A DNA stretch of 64,000 nt from Oceanitalea sp047302425 (lineage in GTDB: Bacteria > Actinomycetota > Actinomycetes > Actinomycetales > Actinomycetaceae): the NCBI RefSeq assembly GCF_047302425.1, contig NZ_CP154855.1:3596001-3660000 (forward strand), read 5' to 3'. Shown here one piece after another: positions 49,003 through 57,900 of this stretch; position 1 is the stretch's first letter, and every line of letters begins with the position of its first letter. The notes under the pieces are model-generated. The model saw only the letters and a program-made list of their open reading frames with translations, was not told where the DNA came from and did not search any database. Position numbers and translations under genes: made by a program.

Positions 49003-49961
49003 CGGGGGTGGCTCGCGGCGGGGTCGGAGCTGAGCTCGACGTGGCGGCCGGCGACGAACTGCTCGAGCCAGGCGGAGAAGTCCGGGCCGAGGTCCTCACG
49101 GTCGACGGCGAGCTGGACGACGGCCTTGAGGTAGTCGAGCTTGTCGCCGGTGTCGTAGCGGCGGCCGCGGAAGACGACGCCGTGGACGCCGCCGCCCTCG
49201 TCGGCGGGCATGCGCGCGAGGGTCTGCAGCGCGTCGGTCAGCTGGATCTCGTTGCCGCGGCCGGGGGCCGTGTTCTCCAGGACCTCGAAGACCGCCGGGG
49301 ACAGGACGTACCGGCCGATGACGGCGAGGTTGGAGGGGGCCTCCTCGACGGCGGGCTTCTCGACGAGCTCGGTGACCGTGACGACGTCGCCGTCGGGGAT
49401 GCCGGCCAGGGAGACCGGCTCGACGGCGGCGGCGCCGTAGAGGTTGATCTGCGAGGGCTCGACCTCGAGCAGCGCGATGACGGACCCGCCGAGGCGCTGC
49501 TGGACGTCGATCATCGTCGGAAGGATCGGGTCGCGGGCGTCGATGAGGTCGTCGCCGAGGAGGACGGCGAAGGGCTCGTCGCCCACGTGCTCACGGCCGC
49601 AGAGCACCGCGTGGCCCAGGCCCTTGGGCGTGCCCTGCCGCACGGCGTGGATGTCGGCGAGGCCGGTGGGGCGGCGCACCTCGGCGAGGCGGTCCTCGTC
49701 GCCCTTGGCCTCGAGGGCCGCCTCGAGCTCGACGTTGCGGTCGAAGTGGTCCTCGATCGCGGACTTGCCGCGCGCGGTGACGAGCAGGACGTCCTCGATG
49801 CCCGCTGCGGCCACCTCCTCCACGACGTACTGGATCGCCGGCCGGTCCACGACCGGCAGCATCTCCTTGGCCACCGCCTTGGTGGCCGGCACGAATCGGG
49901 TACCGAGCCCGGCCACCGGGACGACTGCCTTGCGGACCGGGATGAAGTTCTGCTGCGTCAT
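48999..49961 (-). CDS. galU: UTP-glucose-1-phosphate uridylyltransferase
   Basis: 320 residues. Makes UDP-glucose from UTP and glucose-1-phosphate. Nucleotide-binding GLGTRFVPATKAVAKEMLPV, RPAIQYVVEEVAAAGI, GDDLIDARDPIL, EKPAVEEAPSNLAVIGRYVL and GNEIQLTDALQ are all typical. It is the first gene of the glp-rimJ-glpR operon and is divergent from the 5-FCL gene (87 bases apart). Confidence 0.95.
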   Translation of the reverse strand: MTQQNFIPVRKAVVPVAGLGTRFVPATKAVAKEMLPVVDRPAIQYVVEEVAAAGIEDVLLVTARGKSAIEDHFDRNVELEAALEAKGDEDRLAEVRRPTGLADIHAVRQGTPKGLGHAVLCGREHVGDEPFAVLLGDDLIDARDPILPTMIDVQQRLGGSVIALLEVEPSQINLYGAAAVEPVSLAGIPDGDVVTVTELVEKPAVEEAPSNLAVIGRYVLSPAVFEVLENTAPGRGNEIQLTDALQTLARMPADEGGGVHGVVFRGRRYDTGDKLDYLKAVVQLAVDREDLGPDFSAWLEQFVAGRHVELSSDPAASHPR

Positions 49962-50048
49962 GGTCGAAGGCTACCGAGCACCCGGCGCGTCCGCCGGAGG
50001 AGCGCGGTGCAGCCCCACGCGGCGGGGCCGGCGTGGAACACTGGAGCC

Positions 50049-50705
50049 ATGTCGACGGCGATCCGCTTCCCCAGCACGACCGGACTGGAGCTGGAGGACG
50101 CCAAGCAGGCCCTGCGTGAGACTGTCCGCACCGCCCGGGCCGCACGCTCGCAGCGGCAGCGGGAGGAGGCCGCGGCGACCTTCGCGGAGCACGCCGTCCA
50201 GGCCGTCGGTGACGCGCGCTGCGTGGCCGCCTACGTCTCGGTCCCCACCGAGCCGGACACCAGCGCCCTCATCGACGCGCTCCACGCGCGCGGGGTGCGC
50301 GTGCTGCTGCCCGTCCTGGGTCCGGGTCTGGCCCGCTGCTGGGGGGAGTTCACCAGCCGCGACGAGCTCGAGCCCCGCGCCCCGGGCCGTCCGCCGGAAC
50401 CGGCCGGGGAGGTGCTGCCGCCCGAGGCGCTCGCCCACGCGGAGGTCGTCATCGCGCCGGCGCTCGCCGTCGACCAGCGCGGGGTGCGCCTGGGCCAGGG
50501 CGGCGGCTGGTACGACCGGGCGCTGCTCCACCGCGCCCCCGAGGCCCCGGTGTTCGCCATGGTCCACGAGGCCGAGCTCGTCACGGACGCGCCGCTGCCC
50601 CGGGCCGAGCACGACCTCCTCGTCGACGCCGTCATCACCGAGGAGCGCTGGTTCCTCATCGACGGCTCGCCCTTCGCGCGCAACGGGCACGACCAGGCCT
50701 CCTGA
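50049..50705 (+). CDS. 5-formyltetrahydrofolate cyclo-ligase
   Basis: 218 residues. Converts 5-formyl-THF to 5,10-methenyl-THF with ATP. The ATP and substrate motif GVRLGQGGGWYDRALLHR is present, with the preceding VIAPALAVDQRG and KQALRETVRTAR near the N-terminus. The middle contains a Pro-rich stretch (EPRAPGRPPEPAGEVLPP). ATG 50049. Divergent from galU, the order seen in many actinobacteria. Confidence 0.92.
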   Translation: MSTAIRFPSTTGLELEDAKQALRETVRTARAARSQRQREEAAATFAEHAVQAVGDARCVAAYVSVPTEPDTSALIDALHARGVRVLLPVLGPGLARCWGEFTSRDELEPRAPGRPPEPAGEVLPPEALAHAEVVIAPALAVDQRGVRLGQGGGWYDRALLHRAPEAPVFAMVHEAELVTDAPLPRAEHDLLVDAVITEERWFLIDGSPFARNGHDQAS

Positions 50706-50751
50706 CACCCCCGTGGCCGGCCGCGGGAGGACCCGGCAGCCGCGGGTGCCG

Positions 50752-53355
50752 TCAGCCCGGCTGGTGGAGGGTGCGGGTGCTCTCGGCGGCCTCGTCGACC
50801 GCGTCACGGGAGAAGGGCCAGGGGAAGGCCTCGCCGGCCGCCCAGGCCTCGAGCTGGTCGTCGTAGTGGGCGTCCGCAGGGTGCCCGGAGACGCCGGTGA
50901 AGTTGACCCACAGCGACTGGTCGAGGTCGCCGAGCTCGACGGCCATGCGCATCGAGGGCACGCTCGTCACCCGGTAGTCCCGCCGCCCGTCCACCTCGGC
51001 GCTGGCGTTCCAGCCGGTCGCGTTGACGATGCTCGAGCCACCGCCCACGCCCACGGGGCTGGGGTTGGCGAACCACGAGACGGGCGCCGGGACGCCGTCG
51101 CCGAGGACCGGGTGCTCCGGTGCGGCGACGTGCAGGCGTGACCACTGCCAGTCGGAGGGGTCCTTCCCCAGCGTCTGGGTGAGCTCGTTGCGGGCGGCGA
51201 CCAGCGCCTGGAGCAGGATCTCGTCCCGGCTCTCGACGAGGTTGATCGTGCGGCGGTCGTCCCACCACGCGCTCGTCGGGTCCTCGAGCAGGCGGTCGAC
51301 GACGACGAGCCAGCGACTGCCGCCGTCGGGTGCGAGGTCGGCGGGCAGATCGTCGGCAAAGGTGAGGTCGAGGAGGTTGGCCCACACCGCGGCGAAGTAG
51401 GCCGCCGCGGCGGAGTCGTCGTCCTGCTGGTAGTCGGCCTCCGCCCAGTCGACGAGCAGGTCGACGGCCTCCCGGACAAAGGCGTCGGGGACGGTGACCT
51501 CGAGCAGCGTGGGCACGAGCAGCTCGGCGTAGGCACTGGCCTCGTCGTTCATCGCGGCGTTGGCCCACTCGGCGTCGATGGCGGTGCCGTCGGCGACCGC
51601 ACCGGAGATGAGCTCGCGCAGCCGCTGGGACCGGAAGCCGTAGTCCCAGTCACGAGTGAGGAACGGTCCCTGCCCGGCGGGCAGCACGGCCTGGTTGGCC
51701 GCGACGATGAAGCCCTCCGCGGGGTTGAGCACGCGCGGCATGTCCTGGGCGGGCACGTAGCCAGCCCAGTCGTAGCGCCCGTCCCAGCCGGGCCGCGGCC
51801 AGCTGCCGTCGGAGGGCACCGGACCGTCGGTGACGTCCTGGCGCACCGGGATGCGCCCGGGCGCCTGGTAGCCGATGTCGCCGTCGGTCGTGGCGAAGAC
51901 GATGTTCTGCGCGGGCACCTCGAAGAGCGCGGCCGCCGCCGCGACGTCGTCGGCGTTCGTCGCCCTGTTGAGGGCGAAGATCGCGTCCCCGGTGCGTCCC
52001 GGCGTCAGCGCCGTCCACGACATGGCGACGGCGTAGCCGCCGAAGCCGGGCGAGGGCGCGTTGTCGGGGACCGGTGAGCTGTTGGCGGCCGCCGTCTCGG
52101 GCAGGATCCCGGAGACGATGGGGCCGTGTGCGGTGGCCGCGACGCCCAGCGAGACGTCCGTGCCGCCGTTGACGGCGATCGTCTCGGTGCGCCGGGTGAG
52201 GGGCACGCGCTCCCCGCCCCGCAGGTAGGTGCCGTCGTCGTACACGCGCTCGAGGAAGAAGTCGACGACGTCGGCGCCGAGGTTGGTCAGCCCCCACGCG
52301 AGGTCGGCGTTGTGGCCGATGATGACGCCCGGCATCCCGGCGAAGTCGAAGCCGGCGACGTCGAAGGTGCACAGCGTGGTGACCTCGCGGCAGTGCAGGC
52401 CGACCTGGTGCCAGATGCCCGGGGCGCTGATGCCCAGGTGCGGGTCGTTGGCGAGGACGGGGATTCCGGTGGCGGTGTGCTCGCCGGAGACGACGAAGGA
52501 GTTGGAGCCGATGCCCTCCCCCTCGCCGAGCAGCCGCGGGGTGGCCTGGACGGCGGCGTAGGCGCTCTCGACGGCGTCGAGCGCCCCGGGGGGCGGGGTC
52601 CAGGAGGCGTCCTCGACGCTCGCCTCGGGGGCGGTGGCGTCCGGCGGCGGGATGATCGGGAGGTTCTGGGCCTCGGGGTAGGAGGGGTAGATCTCCTCGA
52701 CGCGGGCGACGTCCCCGCCCAGGGCCCGCACGGCGGTGGCGCGGCCGAGCTCGTCGTCGTTGTTGGCCGCGAGGTCCCAGGCCATCGCCTTGAGCCAGGC
52801 GAGGGAGTCGATCGGGGTCCACGGGGCGATCTCACCGAGCTCGGTGACGACACCGAGGACGGTGTACTCGACGCCGAGCTGGCTCGCCTCGCGGGAGTCG
52901 AGGTAGGCGTTGACGCCCTCGGCGTAGGCCTCGAACAGCGCCCGGCTCTCCTCGCTGAGCAGATCCCACTCCTGCTCGGCGACGCGCCGCCAGCCGAGGG
53001 TGCGGATGACCTGGTCGGCGGCCAGCGCGCTGTCGTTCTCACCGACGAGCTCGGAGACGCGGCCGGCGGTCACGTGCCGGCGGTAGTCCATCTCGAAGAA
53101 GCGGTCCTGCGCGTGGACGTAGCCCTGGGCGCGCATGAGGTCGCTGTCGGTGTCGGCGTAGATGTGCGGCACGCCGCGCTCGTCACGCACGACCTCGACC
53201 TCGGAGGACAGCACCCGCAGCGTCGTCTCACCGCCGTAGTCCGGCAGCGGGCGCCGCACGAGGACGGCGGCGAGCGCCACGCCGGCGACGAGGACGACGA
53301 CGAGGACGGCCGCGACGATGATCGCCAGGCGCTGCAGAAGGTGGGAGCCACGCAC
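50752..53355 (-). CDS. Penicillin acylase-family Ntn hydrolase
   Basis: About 867 residues. An N-terminal membrane/signal helix (IIVAAVLVVVLVAGVALAAV) puts it outside the cell. VVRDERGVPHIYADTDSDLM and AQGYVHAQDRFFEMDYRR are family motifs of the alpha chain; the spacer is cut before the nucleophilic Ser in GEGIGSNSFVVSG, followed by VLANDPHLGISAPGIWHQV. The beta chain ends with the conserved GWNASAEVDGRRDYRVTSVP region. Autoproteolysis and an extracellular amidase or acylase activity are inferred; the substrate is unknown (quorum-sensing lactones are possible). GTG 53355 assumed; the ribosome-binding site is weak. Confidence 0.9.
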   Translation of the reverse strand: MRGSHLLQRLAIIVAAVLVVVLVAGVALAAVLVRRPLPDYGGETTLRVLSSEVEVVRDERGVPHIYADTDSDLMRAQGYVHAQDRFFEMDYRRHVTAGRVSELVGENDSALAADQVIRTLGWRRVAEQEWDLLSEESRALFEAYAEGVNAYLDSREASQLGVEYTVLGVVTELGEIAPWTPIDSLAWLKAMAWDLAANNDDELGRATAVRALGGDVARVEEIYPSYPEAQNLPIIPPPDATAPEASVEDASWTPPPGALDAVESAYAAVQATPRLLGEGEGIGSNSFVVSGEHTATGIPVLANDPHLGISAPGIWHQVGLHCREVTTLCTFDVAGFDFAGMPGVIIGHNADLAWGLTNLGADVVDFFLERVYDDGTYLRGGERVPLTRRTETIAVNGGTDVSLGVAATAHGPIVSGILPETAAANSSPVPDNAPSPGFGGYAVAMSWTALTPGRTGDAIFALNRATNADDVAAAAALFEVPAQNIVFATTDGDIGYQAPGRIPVRQDVTDGPVPSDGSWPRPGWDGRYDWAGYVPAQDMPRVLNPAEGFIVAANQAVLPAGQGPFLTRDWDYGFRSQRLRELISGAVADGTAIDAEWANAAMNDEASAYAELLVPTLLEVTVPDAFVREAVDLLVDWAEADYQQDDDSAAAAYFAAVWANLLDLTFADDLPADLAPDGGSRWLVVVDRLLEDPTSAWWDDRRTINLVESRDEILLQALVAARNELTQTLGKDPSDWQWSRLHVAAPEHPVLGDGVPAPVSWFANPSPVGVGGGSSIVNATGWNASAEVDGRRDYRVTSVPSMRMAVELGDLDQSLWVNFTGVSGHPADAHYDDQLEAWAAGEAFPWPFSRDAVDEAAESTRTLHQPG

Positions 53356-53496
53356 GTGCCGAGGGTATCCGCAGGCGCCGACTTCCGGTGGCCGTCCACG
53401 CGGACGCTCCTCCCCCGGCGACGGCGGCGCACCCTCCGTCCCCAGTGTCGCCACCACCCGGCGCGGCCGGGCGGGGCCGCGGCCTACGGTCGCGCC

Positions 53497-54159
53497 ATGC
53501 CCGCCGCGCCGCTGCCACCGTCCCGTCGCCGCCGGGTGCGCCTGCGCCGCACCCTCTGGCGCTGGCGGCACGCGCTGCTGGCGGCGGGTGTCGTGTGCGC
53601 GGTCGGGACGGTGGTCCACGAGCTGCGTCCCCCGCCGCCGGCGACGGTCGCCGTCGTGGTCACGGCGCGGGACGTGGCCGCGGGCACCCGGCTGGCCGAG
53701 GGGGACGTCGTCACGGCCCGGCTGCCGCGTGAGCTGGTGGCGGCGCGGATGCTGCGCGCCCCCACCGAGGCGGTCGGGGAGCGGGTGGCGGTCGGGCTGC
53801 CGGAGGGCTTCCCGCTCGCGGCGCAGGTGCTGGTGGGGCCCGGGCTGGCGGCCGGCACGCCGGCGGGGGACGTCGTCGTGCCGGTGCGGCTGGCGGACCC
53901 GGCCGTGGCGGGCACGCTGCGCCCGGGTGACCGGGTGGACCTCCTCGCGGCGACGGCGGACGCCGCGGCGAGCGAGGGCAGCGCGCGGGTCGTGGCGGCG
54001 GGCGCGCTCGTCATGGCCCTGGAGGAGGGCGGCGGAGGCGGCCTGCTCGGAGGTGAGGAGCCCGCCTCGCTCGTCTTCGTCGCGGTGCCCCGGGCGGCGG
54101 CCCCGGACGTCGTCGGGGCCAGCGCGTGGGCGCCGCTGCGGGTGGTCCTGCCGGGGTAG
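53497..54159 (+). CDS. SAF-domain membrane protein (CpaB/RcpC-like)
   Basis: 220 residues. Basic N-terminus, one membrane helix (ALLAAGVVCAVGTVVHELRP), then a SAF domain (VVTARDVAAGTRLAEGDVVT; GERVAVGLPEGFPLAAQVLV) and a second beta domain (VPVRLADPAVAGTLRPGDRV). Such proteins belong with Flp pilus assembly (CpaB), but this form lies alone next to mscL in many Micrococcales, so its role is open. Divergent from the acylase gene. Confidence 0.8.
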   Translation: MPAAPLPPSRRRRVRLRRTLWRWRHALLAAGVVCAVGTVVHELRPPPPATVAVVVTARDVAAGTRLAEGDVVTARLPRELVAARMLRAPTEAVGERVAVGLPEGFPLAAQVLVGPGLAAGTPAGDVVVPVRLADPAVAGTLRPGDRVDLLAATADAAASEGSARVVAAGALVMALEEGGGGGLLGGEEPASLVFVAVPRAAAPDVVGASAWAPLRVVLPG

Positions 54160-54248
54160 CGCACGCTGCCGGCGAGAGGGAGGAGGTGGGGCAGGACTAG
54201 GGTGCGGTGCGCCGGGACGGCCGTTCCCGGGAACTGGAGGAGTGGGCT

Positions 54249-54653
54249 GTGCTCAAGGGATTCCGGGACTTCATCACCCGCGGGAACGTCATCGACCTGG
54301 CCGTCGCCGTCGTCATCGGCTCGGCCTTCACGGCGATCGTCAACACGGTCGTCTCGAGCATCATCACGCCCGTGGTCAACGCGATCGGCGGCACGCAGGT
54401 CGAGGGCACCGTCGGCTTCGCGATCGTCCCCGGCCGGGAGGACACCTTCGTCGACCTCGCGGCGATCATCAACGCGGTCGTCGTCTTCCTCATCACCGCG
54501 GCGGTCGTCTACTTCGTCTTCGTCATGCCGATGAACACGTTCCAGGAGCGCCGCAAGCGCGGGAAGGAGCCGGAGCCGCAGGCGCCGGCCGAGGACGTCC
54601 TGCTGCTCCAGGAGATCCGCGACCTCCTCAAGGAGCAGAGCGGGCGCCCGTAA
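54249..54653 (+). CDS. mscL: Large-conductance mechanosensitive channel
   Basis: 134 residues. Opens in the membrane on osmotic down-shock. The N-terminal amphipathic and first membrane segment LKGFRDFITRGNVIDLAVAV then VVIGSAFTAIVNTVVSSIIT, and second helix VVFLITAAVVYFVFVMPMN, are typical, ending with a basic cytosolic helix. GTG 54249 is chosen because it gives the family-standard start and has GGAGG upstream. Confidence 0.95.
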   Translation: MLKGFRDFITRGNVIDLAVAVVIGSAFTAIVNTVVSSIITPVVNAIGGTQVEGTVGFAIVPGREDTFVDLAAIINAVVVFLITAAVVYFVFVMPMNTFQERRKRGKEPEPQAPAEDVLLLQEIRDLLKEQSGRP

Positions 54654-54657
54654 GCAG

Positions 54658-54924
54658 CTACTGCCAGTGCGGGGGCTTGTCGCGGAGGTAGCGGGCGTCG
54701 TCGGAGCCCTCGGGGAGCTCGCCCCAGGCAGCGTCGGTGTCCTCCGCCGCCCGGTCCGGCAGGACCGGTTCCGGGGCGGGGCGCTGCGCCGGGCGCGCCG
54801 GCGGCTGGTCCGCGGCACGCACGGGCCGAGCCGGCGGCTCGGTGGGGACGAGCGCGCCTTCCTCGCTCGCCCCCAGCCGCGTCGGTGGGGACACCACACG
54901 CCGGTGCGTGCCGCGGCGCGCCAT
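54658..54924 (-). CDS. Small Arg/Pro-rich conserved protein
   Basis: 88 residues, disordered in appearance (Pro/Ala/Arg-rich), ending in GSDDARYLRDKPPHWQ; this C-terminal motif recurs in short actinobacterial proteins. ATG 54924 overlaps the stop of the giant helicase-like gene (TGATG), indicating translational coupling, so the two may work together. Function unknown. Confidence 0.55.
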   Translation of the reverse strand: MARRGTHRRVVSPPTRLGASEEGALVPTEPPARPVRAADQPPARPAQRPAPEPVLPDRAAEDTDAAWGELPEGSDDARYLRDKPPHWQ

Positions 54925-57900
54925 CAGCGGTGGCGGGAGGCGACGGCCCGCAGCACGGAGTCGACCTCCAGCCCGCGGCGGGTGAGCGCGAGCTCCTCGC
55001 GCAGCGCCTCGACGAGGGCGGCCTCGTCCCGCTCCCCGCCGTCGGAACAGATCCACGCGGCAAGGTCGTCGAGCTCGTCGTCGGAGTAGGCGCCGACCGG
55101 CAGCCCTGGGGTGACCGGGGGCCGCGGCCCGCGCTCCAGCACGGTCGGCTCCGGCTCGGCCGCCGGCTCCTCGGCCGGGCCCGACTCGCTCTCGGCCACC
55201 GGAGCGTCCGCAGGCCCCGTGGCGGCGGCGTCCTGCGCGTCGGCAGCGTCAGCCGGCGCCGCGGTCACGTCGCCCTGCTCCGGCTCGGCCGCCGCGTCGT
55301 CCTGCGTCGGGGCGGGGACCGCGGCGTCGTCGTCGGCGAGCTCGACCGGCAGCGCGGCCGCGGGCGGCCGCACGGGGTCGGTGGCGCGGCGGCGGGCGTC
55401 GACGACGTCGAGCACGAGCGCGACGATCGTCTCCGCCTCCCGCTGCGGGTCGGTGAAGACGGCGGTGGAGAAGGCCATGTGGACGCGCCAGCCGCGGGAG
55501 GCGAGCCGCTGTACCCAGTGCCGCTCGCGGCGGCGCAGGTTGGGCTCGGCGACGTACGCGGCGTCGTCGGTGAGGACGGCGACGAGCAGCTCACCGGGCA
55601 GGTCCGGGTGCCCGATCGCGAGCGGGATCCGCACCCCGCCCTCGACGCCGTACTGGGGCACGACCGTGAGCCCGAGGCGCCACAGGCGCTCGGCGAGGTC
55701 GACGAGGAGGGGGTCGGGTGCGGCGACGGCGGCGCCGTTGTCCTCGACCGGCTGGGGGTCGGCCGCCCAGTCGATGAGGTCGGCGAGCAGCAGCGGCCCG
55801 GGGGTGTGGAGCCGCTCGCGGTCGATCTCCCCGGGGCCGATGCACGAGACGACGACGAGCCGCTCGCGCACGGCGTCGAGCGCGTCGATGAGGCACGCCT
55901 TGCCGTCGGGGCCGCTCACCGCGCCGAAGCTGTGGAGCACGCGGCCGTGCGGGGTCTTGGCGTAGCCGAGGGTGAGGAGGACGGTGTCGCGGCGCAGGCC
56001 GCCCGCGCCGTCGGCGTCGACGACAACGAAGGGCTCCTCCCGGTCGGCGGCGAAGAACGCGGCCACGGCCGAGGAGCCGGAGACGGCCGAGATGACCGCC
56101 TCGCGCACGCGGTCGGCGTGGCGGGCGTTGAGCGCGACGACCGCGAGGGACTGGTCCGGCGCGGTGAGCGCGTGCTCGATGACGAGGTCGACGACGCGGT
56201 CCACCTCCGCCTGGACGCTCTCGACGGCGTCCGCGCCGGGGGCGGGCATCCCGAAGCCCTCGACGAGCTCGAGGGTGACCCGGCCGGGAGCGGGCGGGTC
56301 GGGCACGGGCTGGATGACGTCGCCGTAGCCGTGGGCGGCGAGGAACGCGGCGATCGACTCCTCGCGCTCGGCGCGGTCGGTCGGCAGGGTGAGGGCGGGG
56401 AGCAGCGGGGCGAGCTCGGCGACGAGACCGTCGCCGCCGCGGCGGGAGTCACCGACGAGCACGACCTGGCGGCCGCGCGTGATCGCGCCGACCGCCTGCT
56501 CGGTCGGCAGGTGGTGGACGCCGTCGAGGACGACGAGGTCGACGCAGCGGGTGGGGGGCAGCAGCTGGGGCACGAGCACGGGCGGCACCACCCAGCCGGG
56601 CCGGATCGCGCCGACGAGCTCGGGGTGGCGCGCGTGGATGCGGCGCAGGTCGGCGCCGCGCCCGGCGGCGAGCTCCTCCTCGAGCTGGGCGGCCTCGTCA
56701 CGACGGTCGCGGACGAGGGCCTGCATCCGGCGGACGACGGCGCGGCGCACCGGGCCGGGCAGGGTGGCCACGTGGGCGGCGTCCAGCTCCCGGAAGCGCT
56801 CGGCGAGGGCGACGAGGCCCGGGCCGTCGTAGCCGGCGAGGTCCGGGTCGGTGCGGAGGATCTCCTCGAGCACCGAGGTCCACCAGGCGAGGTCGAGCTC
56901 GGCGCCGGCGACGGCGGCCACCACCCGGCGCCCGGTGAGGTCGGCGACGAGCTCGCCCAGGCCGAGCGACTCGAGCTCGGCGAGGACGGCGGTGCGCTCG
57001 GGCATGAGGCGCACGGCTTCGCCGTCGCCACCGAGGTCGGCCATGAACGAGGCGAGCTCGGCGAGGGGCAGGTCGAGGAGGTCGGGCTTGCCCGCGCCGG
57101 CGCCGACGACGTCCTGGAGAGCCAGGACGTCCTTCTCGACGCTGCGCGCGTGGCGGGTCATCTCCGACAGGCCCTCGGGCAGCCGCGGCCAGCCCCCGCC
57201 GGGGCAGTGGCGGCGCCACACCTCCCGCTGCTCCTGGACGTGGACCAGCTCGGCGTGGAGGTCGGCGACGGGGCGGCCGGGACGCAGCAGGTCCTTGGCC
57301 TGCTTGCGCAGGCGGCGGCGGGTGCCCATCGGCATCGTCACGCCGTGCTCCTTGCGCCACGCCCTCGTCGAGGTGGCGATGACCATGTCGGCCGCGGAGC
57401 GCTCGAAGACCTGGGGGACGAAGACGTCGAGGGCCGAGCGGACGCCGTCGAGCATCTCCAGCTGCTCGAGCCAGCCGCGCAGGGTCCCGGCCTCGGTCAG
57501 CCCGGTCTCGCGGGTGGTGCGCTCGACGTCCTCGAGGACGCGCGGCAGCTCGAGCGCGCCCAGGCGCTGGGTGCGCTCGAGGGCCTGCCGCGCGGCGTCG
57601 GCGCTGTCGAGGCGCGCGCCGTACCAGGGGGTGTCGTGCGGCCGCAGGTCGAAGGCACCGAGCGAGGCGGCCCGGACGAGCCGCTCGCGGGCGTGCTCGC
57701 GCTGCTCCCCGGTGAGCTCGCGGACGGTGGCGGAGGACAGGCGGACCTCGGTGCGGGGTCCTGGCCGGGCGGCCGTCAGCTCGGCCAGGGCGAGCAGGGC
57801 GGCGTGGGCGGAGCAGCCCCAGGGCTGGCGCGCCGTGTGAAGGGCGGTGACGTAGGCGGCGAGGCGTTCGCGCACCGAGACGAGCTCGGCCCGGACGGCG

